Below are positions 49,479 to 59,073 of a stretch of 64,000 nt of DNA, one piece after another; the stretch's first letter is position 1; each line of letters opens with the position of its first letter. A model generated the notes under the pieces. It saw nothing but the letters and a program-made list of their open reading frames with translations. It was not told the origin of the DNA and made no database searches. The DNA is from Muricea muricata. Taxonomy: Eukaryota > Cnidaria > Anthozoa > Malacalcyonacea > Plexauridae. Both the position numbers and the translations under genes were made by a program. Location: positions 67,688,354 to 67,752,353 of the forward strand of contig OY979717.1 in the NCBI GenBank assembly GCA_963855995.1, in the 5' to 3' direction.

Positions 49479-51767
49479 CGATCAAATCAAATCAAATCAA
49501 ATCAACTTTATTAACGAGGGTAAACGCATGACAGTAAAAACTGATAACCCAGCGGCCCTCCTAATTTAAATACAAAGTTAAGATATCAAAGTCAAAAGCT
49601 ACAAAAGTTATATAAATACAGTGTACATATAAATAACTATGATAGGAATTTTGATATAAAGTTCTAGAGAGAGTTTAAAGGTAGGTGACAGTCGCTAATG
49701 TAAACAAATGCTTTGTTTACATTTTGAGCTGCTATATTTGTAAAATTTGATTAGACTAACTGAATATCTGACACTTTTTGGGTTTGCTATGCTCCTAAAG
49801 GAATATAAACGAGCGTTTCAATTCAAAAAAGTTTTTAAAAACGCAAAATTTGGACAATGTGGTCCACATTTGTTATGAGCAGATTGGATACGCAAAAGCG
49901 ACTGTAACCTATCTTTAAAATACTTTAAGATGGACCATATCCTTTAAAATATTAGCACAGAAAGTTCTCAGAGATGTTTTAAAAATGTTTATGCTAGTGA
50001 TTGTCTTCAGTTCGAATGGAAAGCTATTCCAAAGTCTTGACATTCTGACTGAGAATGTCCGTCCACCTTCAGTTTCTCTAACGAAACGTGGGCAAACTAT
50101 ATTAATTGACCCATAACGACTTCGTTGATTGTCGATATCTGATTTTGTCCTCAAAGTTCCTTTAATGTAAGCCAGGCATTCGCCATAAAGACGTTTGTGA
50201 ACTAGAACACACATCTGAATTTTGATTTCACAAAAAAAAGGTAACCACTTGAACTTTTTAAAAAGCTCGATACTGTTCGCTTGTATATCAGCATCGAATA
50301 TCACCCTAGCAGCTTTTGAAGTCGCAAAACCCTTTCCAGATTCTCACGAGAGCACGCAGACCATACAATTGAGCCATACATCATCGGTTGTTTAATCATT
50401 GCGTTGCAATAGAGGATCCTTTGTTCGATGGGAAGAAAAGCCTTAATCTTTCATAAGACACCAATTCACTCTGACGACAGCTTATTGCAAAGGGTATCGA
50501 CATGTTCATTAAATGTCAATCTTGTATCAATCTTTAGTCCCAGCAAACTGAATACATCGACTTGTTCGATAGGTGTGTTGTTTAATTCAATTTGCAACTC
50601 CAAACTTAATTGCTATCTTTTATGCAGCCGTTTTCCTGTAATAAGCATCGACTTCGTCTTTTTTTCATTTAACGTCATGCGATTTCTGTTTGACCAAAGT
50701 TGTAGTTCATCCATATCCGTTTGGATGCCATTAGTTTTAGCTTGAGGCGATATATTGCAGTGGTCAGAGTAGCTGATTGTGATGTCGTCTGCGTATATAT
50801 CAGCAGTAGAATTTTTCAAAGCAGTTGGCAAGTCATTGTTGAATATTAGGAACAGCACAAGTCCCAATGTACTTCATTGTGGAACGCCAAAATTTCCATT
50901 TTCGAGCTTAGAATGGCATCCATTAACATTCACATACTGTGTCCGATCGCTCAGGTAACGCCAAAAAAAAGGAAGGCAATCCTCACCAACACCGAGTGAT
51001 AACAGTTTACGTAATAACAGTTGATGATCAATTAGATCGAATGCTTTCTTATAATCATTAAACGCAAGTCCAGAGACATTGTTTTGATCGAGATCCAATA
51101 AAAGTAGGTCTACAAGCCTTATTAATGCTGTTTCGGTGGAGAAGTCTTTCCTGAAACCGGACTAAAATTTATATAGAATGTTATTTCCATTGAGAAAGTT
51201 ATTCAGTGAGCGACAGATAAGTTTTTCCAACAATTTCGATAGAGTTGGGAGCCCTGATATTGGGCGAAAACATTCTTTCCCGTTTTTGCTTCCATTTCCT
51301 TTAAAAATCGGTGAAACTTTAGCTATTTTCCATCTTCTCGGGAAGACTTTCCTGGTCAAGCACAAATTTATAACTCTTGTAAGAGAGGGAACTATTGCGG
51401 GTGCAGCGATCTTAAGGATTTTTATACCTATTTCGAGATCATTAGCGGACCTGTCTATAAAGTATAAACTATTGAAAATATTCGCAATGCTAGTACTATC
51501 TGTTATCACAACATCGTTTTCAATAATCTGGGAAATTCGACTTTTATTTACGTCACCATCATTAGACAGACACTTGATCAGATTCCAAAGCTTACTTGAG
51601 TTATTCTTGTGTTCGGAAAATTTATCTTTGAAGTAGTTTTGTTTAGCATCTCTAATTAGATTAGTTACATTGTTTTTCACTTTCTTATAAGTATTCCAAT
51701 CAGTATCAGAATTACTCTTACGAGCTCTCTTTAATAATTTGTCGCGACGGTTTACCCTGTGGGATTA
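49479..51767 (-). pseudogene. 5'-truncated CR1/L2-like LINE
   Basis: On the minus strand: pre-RT and RT fingers (51680-51162, RKVFPRRWKIAKVSPIFKGN, FRPISGLPTLSKLLEKLI), palm (51098-50874, LAFNDYKKAFDLIDHQLLLR), catalytic IYADDITISY (50867-50613) and C-terminal part (50304-49915, RMSRLWNSFPFELK). Stops interrupt at two otherwise conserved places: TAG at 51163 and TGA at 50874-50876 inside the GVPQGS motif. The 3' end is a (TTTGA)n tail at 49480-49503, typical of CR1/L2 LINEs. Part of the region between fingers and palm is deleted. Confidence 0.85.
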
Positions 51768-51823
51768 TCCTTCGTTTCCTTCCCAAGGGATCGCAGGCTC
51801 GGGGAACGAGATTGGGATGGGTG

Positions 51824-53904
51824 CTAATTAAAATTAATAATATCTAGTTCTTAGTTCTCTTCGATACAGCGCGCAAAATAATGTCATCTTCGTGGCTTGC
51901 TATGATGAATTACATTGCTTAATACAAAGCGGTCAAGATGGTTGATGTTCAATATCACTGAACTAAATGCTGTCTAAATGTAAGTACGTGTGCTATTATC
52001 ACCACTTTTATTTGTATGTGATAATGTGAAATCATTATGAATTCATGAAGAAAACACACAAGAAATCATAATCGACAGGGGAAGGCATCGTACACGCAAG
52101 ACTTTGGAGTCTTGGCATACCGCTGTAACGAATAACGCTGACAATAACTCTATGTCACTTCCCAGACAACACACGATGCTTACAAAGAAAGACACACAAT
52201 ATATATATATATCACTAAGGGCAAGGCACGGTTATTATTATAAATATATTAGCACCACATGTAAATATACACTTATATCAGATTTCAAGCTACACCTCCC
52301 ATTTTAGCGTCCTTTGGACTTTATCATGTTATATGTAAACAGCGAGTTTGAGTGTTTCATCAGGGGATCCAAACACGAGAAAACGCTGTGAAACGTACAC
52401 GAGCGCGAAGAGCGAGTGTTTTATTAGGATCTCAATTATTAAATGAAAACCGTTTTTGATCTAACAACAGTGATGGTATATGATTTTTAGCGTGTTTCCT
52501 TGCGGTATCCAACGTCAATCATGTGACGAATTAGGGCGAGTTCATTCGCTAATTTGCTCATGAATTATTAATGAGTTTGAGATTTACCCATCGAAGGCTA
52601 TAGTCTGATAGCTGAAAGCTCGTATTAAAAATGAAAATAGATATTTTGAAGTCAGAGTGTCAAAGGAGTCGCGCCCATGCACGTTGTGTATCAAATATAC
52701 AACTCTAAGCCTTCAACTCGAGTAGTACGTATATCCTACGCGACACAGTCACTCATGAGTCATGTTGTGAATAGTACTTATACGTATATGACCTCTGTAT
52801 ATGACTACTCAGAATCTCAGATGACTACTGATAGCCCCAATAAATATTGCATTCCACGATGTTCCAACAATACCATTTACAAACGGTTATCCAGTTTGAG
52901 AACATTGACGCAATGTCTAAAGACGTCAATTGTTTATTGTGTTTATTGATGCACTTCAACTAAAAGATTGTCATATATGGGTGTCGAAATTTTCATGCGT
53001 CGAAACTGATACTGTATAGTACTAAACATTTGCGCTTGAACAGTGCTCGAACATGTGGCGAATCCAGCGTAACAGTCGGTGATACAGGATTTTAGCAATA
53101 ACACAAACTATATATAACTTACGAGCTCAATCTTACTCTGCGTGTAGCATATACCTATATAATTCAAGTAAAGTTAAGCATTTTTCACACCAGCGCTGAT
53201 GGAAAAATCCAATAATTTAGTTCACAGACACCTTTAAATTAGGCATGAAGTTTCGTTCATTTTGAAAACTTTTTTGTTCGAAATTTATCTTAACTAAATA
53301 ATATGTAACAAAAATCGATTTTACACGTACCAAGCATGCACAAACTAACATTAACATAAGATATGTATTTTTTATCTTATGAATGAATAAAGACATTTAT
53401 CATTATTATTATTATTATTTTAACTTAAAATTTGTCTGCGTGCTTTGGCAAGCGAAACATTGCAATTGTTGTTTTAAATCCCGCCATTCTCGTAACATGC
53501 AGGTAAATATACTGTAGGTTAGTGCAAAATGCCAACTTAATAAGTGATCTGTTTATGTATGAAGTTTGAAATATTTTACGGATCAGTATTCAGCTTTTAG
53601 ACACGACCTATTCTTTATAAATAATCATGTAGCCTCGCACAGTAGAGAAAAATTATGGTGAGCGTATATATTACTATTCAACGTTAACAAACGTCAATTT
53701 TTCCTCAAAAGGATGAGAAGAATGTAAAAATATTTGCGTTTACAAGGCATAAAGTTGAACAATGAAAATACAATACAACATATTGCTCGGTGAATCGCGA
53801 CTGGTTTGAACCATGTGAGACTTCCACAGTTGAAGGAAATTGTCTTCAAAATGACAACCACTGTAGAGGAGAGGTCAATATTAATGCACCGAGCCAATTG
53901 CATA
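51824..53904. other. Spacer, no gene recognised
   Basis: Contains (TA)n near 52200 and, at about 53385-53430, GAATAAAGACATTTATCATT followed by (ATT)n, which looks like the 3' tail of a decayed plus-strand LINE or SINE. The frame 52677-52949 has no motif. Confidence 0.4.
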
Positions 53905-54660
53905 ATAGCTAAATAATTTGAAAAAATCGAAATAGTGAAATTCATTGCCACAGATCATCCTAAAGGTTAGTGTAGCTGCGAAGTTTGGTTGTGAAATGTT
54001 GTAAAATACGTAAAATATAGCCTTGCAAAGTTTGCGAATTTTGTATACTTTTGTATTACGCACGCAAAATTGATACCACTATCCAAATTGTAGCCAGCGT
54101 GGCAAGCTCTTAGGGGAATAACGGAAAGAAGAGCCAGCCCGGAAGCCCGGGTAATTTTCATACATCTCAGCCGTGAGAGGCCGAGAATTGCGATTGGCCA
54201 GTTTCTCTTTGATTGGCATATTTTGGAGTAAGCGACAACATATTACAGTAATATTTACTGCCAATGTGGCCAGCTAACATATTTAGGTTGTTTACTTTGT
54301 TACATGTGTCCTAAAAATAGTTTCTTCCAACAAATTATGACAAAACATGTCATTTATATATTGCATAATTAGGAATGTGGGCGGTATGAAAATTACCCGG
54401 GCTTCCGGGCAGGCTCTTCTCTCCGTTGTTTTCCCAAGAGCCTGCCACGCTGGCTATCCAAATTGATACCACTAATACTATCCAGAAAGGTATCAATTTT
54501 CCGTGCGTATTAAATACAAAACTATACAAAATTCGCAAACTTTATACTGCTATATTTTTCACATTTTACAGCGTTTTGCAACCAAACTTTGCAGTTTTAG
54601 GATGCTCTTCAATGCTGTGTTAATACCATTTCGATTTTTTAAAAAAATGACTGTGTATTA
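53905..54660. mobile_element. Large palindromic MITE (family A, copy 2), interrupted
   Basis: The left arm (53905-54090: GAAAAAATCGAAATAG, GCGAAGTTTGGTTGTGAAAT, AATATAGCCTTGCAAA) and right arm (54457-54660, complementary) match copy 1 at 12750-13149. The centre has been split by a second element, 54091-54456. Confidence 0.6.
54091..54456. mobile_element. TIR element with 9-bp target duplication, nested in the palindromic MITE
   Basis: The ends TAGCCAGCGTGGCAAGCTCT and the complement of TAGCCAGCGTGGCAGGCTCT continue for about 75 bp of inverted repeat. The flanks carry the exact 9-bp duplication TCCAAATTG (54082-54090 and 54457-54465). It is 366 bp, non-coding. The duplication length suggests a MULE-like superfamily. 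Confidence 0.75.
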
Positions 54661-54680
54661 TGCAATCGTTCCATTGCTTA

Positions 54681-55041
54681 TACTGTAAACTTCCGAATAT
54701 AAGCCCAGGGCTTATATTGGTTCGTAAGCCTTTTTTGATGGGCTTATACACGGGCACGGGGGAGCTAATATACGGGGGGGGGCTTATATACGGACGAAAT
54801 TTGGTGTTACCGTGAACGAAAAGAAATATAAACCATAGTGTATAAACAACATTAAAATACAGTCAGTAACACATAATAACAAGCATTAATACATTAATGG
54901 TTATGGGCTTATATACGGGAGAGCTTATATTCGGGGGGGGGGGGCTTATATTCGGAATGGCCTAAGCGTTAGTGAAATGGTGGGCTTACACTTGGGGGAG
55001 CTTGTATTTGGGGGGGGCTTATAATCGGAGGTTTACGGTAT
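54681..55041. repeat. GGCTTATATTCGGGGG repeat element with TIR-like ends
   Basis: The ends TACTGTAAACTTCCGAATAT and the complement of TACCGTAAACCTCCGATTAT enclose repeated GGGCTTATATACGGG and GGCTTATATTCGGGGG units, with G runs of 7-12 at about 54773-54782, 54932-54944 and 55010-55017. There is no coding potential. The G runs could form quadruplexes. Confidence 0.6.
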
Positions 55042-55129
55042 TATACAATCTTTTCTGAAGTGCTTTGTCGTTTTGTCAAATTTCTTCCACCTGCCAGCCA
55101 GGCCCATACACATACGTTGTGGAAGCCCT

Positions 55130-55800
55130 GAAATGGCTTTGGGTAATGTAGGTGGAATTAGATTGAGTTTAAATCCACGTTTACTTGAAAGAGATTGAAA
55201 CTCGACTCGCTACTAGGGGTGTTTACCGGAATTTGGATTAAGTTTCAATCCATATTTACCTGAAAGAAATTGAGTTAGAACTTTCAAAACAATAGCAATA
55301 GATGCTCCGGGCTTAGGACTTAGGGGCTGAAATATCACAGTAAATCAAAATCTCATTCCAGATTGAAACTGGGCTGTCTATTTGGGGTATTTACATGAAT
55401 CCGGATTAAGTTACAACTCATTCCGGTTTGAGTTCATTCCTCTTTTCATTCCAGATTGAACACGCGATGCGGAATGGAATGTTGTCCCTGAAACATGTAA
55501 ATGTGGATCGCGATTTCACTCTACAATGAGACTCGGTATGATACTGACGTCTATTACGGGCAAAATTAGGATATTTTGCAAAATGAAGAGTTTTATTCAC
55601 GTGCTAAATGTATAAGAGGCTAAAATCGCCGTAAAAATAATACAGGGTCAGTGCATGGTATGGAGCGAGTGTCAATATGGAATGAGATTTTTATTTACCA
55701 CAATGTCTCAAGACTTAATTCAATCTCTTATATAAACACGGATTGAATTTGAAGTGTAATTAGGGATTGAAATTCGATCCAGATTCATGTATAGACACTA
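55130..55800. repeat. Degenerate GGATTGAATTTCAATCC-type array
   Basis: Units such as GAGATTGAAACTC, GGATTAAGTTTCAATCC, CATTCCAGATTGAA and TTTACATGAA recur in both orientations, with a TAGGGGTGTTTACC-type block at least twice. This is another short-unit foldback-like array. The exact ends are unclear. Confidence 0.45.
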
Positions 55801-56914
55801 CTATTTCGCCCACTCAGCCGTTCATATAGGACGTGAATGAAGCTTCCTATTTTACAAGAAACAATTTGGACTCTACGGATTATAATGCACTCAGATGTTC
55901 GGTGTTCTGATGTCTTTATTTTGTATAATCATCCATCATATTTCTTTCAATAATCTTTTTGAATTAATTTATGAATTTTTCACTGCGTTGACGGCGGATA
56001 TTCAAGCAGATTCTCAAGTGGGAATCAACACACATGTCGAAATTCAAGCCGGGAACAGAAAAATTAATCATCAACTATATGTTCTATACATTTTTCAAAA
56101 ATGGCGTTTATAGTGAATTTTGTAACATCAAGTGTTATCTATTGTTTAACTTCAATTCATAATCGAAACTTTTACATTCCTAACGTATTGAAACTCGAAA
56201 TTTGTGATCGTTTTCAATAATTGGTTTACAGTTTGCTGAATTTCTCCGTCTATGAATATAAATATATTCAACAATTTTTCAAAATCGATAAATATGAAAA
56301 TTATTTACAAGTGAATCACTCTGACTACACAAACTTCAGGCACTGCGATTTGTATTAAAAAAAATTGCAAAGGAACTAATTACTAATATATCATAATATA
56401 TATTACTGTTAAAAAAAATCAACTGGCCTTAATTATGTCCGTGACTGTAAGGAGTGAGATTTAACTACCTGGCTGAATTTGGGTATTTTCCAAAGCAACA
56501 GAAATATTTGGGCAAAACATCGTCACTTCATAACTTATGAATGTCCAATTCTGCTAATTGAGTAAATGTCTCTTGTGTTCACGTTTAATTAATGCATACT
56601 ATACCAGCAGTTAAATAATTTGATACATACTTTACAAACAATTTTGCTGTTACCATTGATGACGATATAGGGGAAAATAATAAAATGGGGGATGAGCTAA
56701 TTGAAAGCACATGCAATTAACAGTACCCCTACTCAAGTCGGGAACTTTCAAGTGCGCGTCTGTACATGAACATACACCGAATATTTTTTTGTACTATGTA
56801 CAGCGCGTCAACCTTGGATTACCTTTTATTTATACGCACTGTATGTATTTTTTAGCGATATAGAATAACAATAGAATATTAGTCCCGAGGGATATGTCTA
56901 GCAGTATTAAACGA
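55801..56914. other. Spacer, no gene recognised
   Basis: AT-rich. The frame 55895-56113 has no motif. Confidence 0.35.
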
Positions 56915-56924
56915 TCAACAATGA

Positions 56925-58597
56925 GGCCCTGTTAGGGGGTCTTGAATATACCTTATACCTATTATAAAGAGGTCATTTATACCTTATACCTAAAATAGCA
57001 GACACACTTATACCCAAAAGTATCGGGGGGTGAGGCGGAATTTTTGAACTTAAGAATTCCGAATTCCTTTGAGTGAAACTGAAAAAATTCCGTATTCCTG
57101 TTAAGACGGTTCAAGACCCCCTAACAGGGCCTCATTGTTGGTGATAGCTTAATTCGTATTAAGACCGAAGCCCGAGACCTTGGTGCTATTGTGGACGAAA
57201 ATCTCTCTTTAAAGAGTCATGTTAATTCAATCTGTAAAACAGCTTATATTGCTTTGAGGAACATTGGCATGATACGGAAATACCTTGACCAATCGACTGC
57301 GGAGCGTTTGCTTCATGCTTTTTGTCACAACGCGTCTTGATCATTGCAACAGTCTCCTCTATGGGCTTCCACAACGTGAAATTGAGAAACTACAACATGT
57401 ACAAAATACAGCCGCTAGAATTGTGACCAGGTCAAACAAAAGAAAGCATATTACCCCCATTTTGAAAGAACTTCATTGGCTTCCTATACAAAGCCGTATC
57501 AAATTTAAACTCGGGCTAATAACATTTAAAGCTGTAAACAGTCTTGCTCCATCTTATATTCGGGACATTCTGAAAATTCATAAGCCTTCGCGGTGCCTAA
57601 GATCTGCTTCTAAAAATTTACTGGAAGAACCTAGGACGATAACGAAAACGCACGGAGATAGAACATTTAGGATGGCTGGTTCGGTGGTTTGGAATAGTCT
57701 TCCTGATGAATTGAGACTTGAGACATCAATTAATATTTTTAAAAATAAACTTAAGACTTTCCTTTTTAATCAAGTTTATAGTTAGTTTTTAAGTTTTCTA
57801 TATCAGGTTTTTATTACATAATTTTACTGTACATATTATTAATAATTTAGTTATACTATTGTAATGAGCATTGAGAATTTTTATAAATGCGCATTTAAGA
57901 AATAAATTATTATTACTATTTTACTAAAAAATTCCTTATTACTCATTTAAATTACAAAATTCTGTATTCCGATCAAGCACACAAAATTCCCAGTTCCGTT
58001 GCGTAGGAAACAAAAAAATTCCGTATTCCCGGGTGAAAAAAAGAAAAATTCTCCATTCCAAAATTCTGCGTCACCCCCCGAAAAAGTATCCTGGCCAGCA
58101 ACTCTTGTTTTCTTTTTTGTTGCGTTGTACACTATTTCACCCCTTGCAAAAACATTTACCGGGTTGTTTTCATTCTTTGGACATCAGCTGTGACACCTGT
58201 GAATTTAGAGAGTCATTTTGCTCGAAGTTTCCAGTGTAGAAGCGAGAATGTGACAGTTTAAGTGCAACTATAATCTGAAAAGCATGTAGCAGTAACCCTT
58301 ACCTTTAGCAGATTTTATATTCTCACAAATACCGCCGTGGAACTTCAACTCTGCAAATTCAGGTTGAGGCTGTCGAGATATTAGAAGCGATCAGTATTGG
58401 TAACTATTGACAAATAAATGCTCCCAAATGCTTCGAATAGCTGACACAAAATGTCTTGTGATCAGTTTTTGTTATACCTAAAAGTATAACGCCAGTGATC
58501 ATTTATACTTTATACCCAAAAGTCTATCGTTATTTATACTTTATAACTAAAATACTTTGGGTAAATATACCTTATACCTAAAACCCCTAACAGGGCC
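56925..58597. mobile_element. TIR element with 10-bp target duplication, containing a LINE fragment
   Basis: The ends GGCCCTGTTAGGGG (56925) and its complement (to 58597) are flanked by the exact 10-bp duplication TCAACAATGA (56915-56924 and 58598-58607). Subterminal TATACCTTATACCTA, TCGGGGGGTGA and AATTCCGTATTCC blocks recur in inverted order at both ends, so the inverted repeats are long and degenerate. An extra inverted copy of the left end, including part of the target site, lies at 57110-57140. A LINE fragment follows at once. The 9-10-bp duplication is MULE-like. Confidence 0.7.
57141..57925 (+). pseudogene. 5'-truncated LINE, RT C-terminal part
   Basis: It starts within the RT region (GDSLIRIKTEARDLGAIVDE near 57143) and, after one frame break near 57330, continues at 57337-57785 with TTRLDHCNSLLYGLPQREIE, LKELHWLPIQSRIKFKLGLI and RMAGSVVWNSLPDELR. 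These are the typical C-terminal motifs of jockey/CR1-type elements. An AATAAATTATTATTACTATT tail follows at about 57900. The truncation point is immediately next to the inverted TIR copy at 57110-57140. Confidence 0.8.
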
Positions 58598-58607
58598 TCA
58601 ACAATGA

Positions 58608-59065
58608 CGTAGAACACCATTCGAGGCATTCTCTCAAGCCAACAACACTAATTCTCTTGCTTTAACTATGTAGATCAATTACTTGCTGTAATGTGTAATT
58701 GCTATATCTGATGCCACGGCAACAAAGAGATGCCCACTTCCTGCGTACTTCTGCCTTGTGTATGAAGTTTAGCTAGAAAATAATTATCAACGTCACGAAG
58801 TAAGGATATAAAGCACAATTCGTCCAAATACATGTCTATAACTAAGGACGCCCCTCAGCAACAAAGCTTTCGGAAATTATGCTGAAATCCTGCTCATAGC
58901 TTATAAACATTAGGAAATTAATTCTTATTCTGTATTCTGTAACCTTAAAACTGGAGGCAATAAGTATAATATGAACACAACCTCAGTTATAATAAAAATT
59001 CATCATTGAAAGATAATTAATGAATGATAGACGCAATAAGTTCAGCATGTTCTCTGCTTTTCTTT
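58608..59065. other. Presumed 5' intron of the TPR-CHAT gene
   Basis: No repeat recognised. It ends in a pyrimidine-rich tract TTCTCTGCTTTTCTTTAG (59050-59067), a good 3' splice site seven bases before the start codon, so a non-coding first exon should lie further upstream. Confidence 0.5.
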
Positions 59066-59073
59066 AGATCACA

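Larger units (their letters stand above)
49036..51814. mobile_element. Long-TIR DNA transposon carrying a helicase start, split by a LINE
   Basis: The left arm 49036-49160 (CAATCTCGTTCCCCGAGCCT..., later GACATACAAAAAACTGTATG) is matched in inverted form by 49420-49478 plus 51768-51814. A LINE (49479-51767) interrupts the right arm. Flanks GGGTGGGTG (49027-49035) and GGATGGGTG (51815-51823) agree at 8 of 9 positions, a MULE-like 9-bp duplication. Without the LINE the element is only about 0.5 kb. Its interior holds the start of a RecQ-like helicase gene. The superfamily is inferred. Confidence 0.6.

Noticed and set aside
53694-54264. Overlapping minus-strand ORFs
   Set aside because: They run through arms of two nested palindromic elements and show no protein signature.
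56916-57140. A separate short MITE bounded by these perfect inverted ends
   Set aside because: Its flanks are inverted rather than direct repeats of the target, whereas the outer ends at 56925 and 58597 have a true direct 10-bp duplication.
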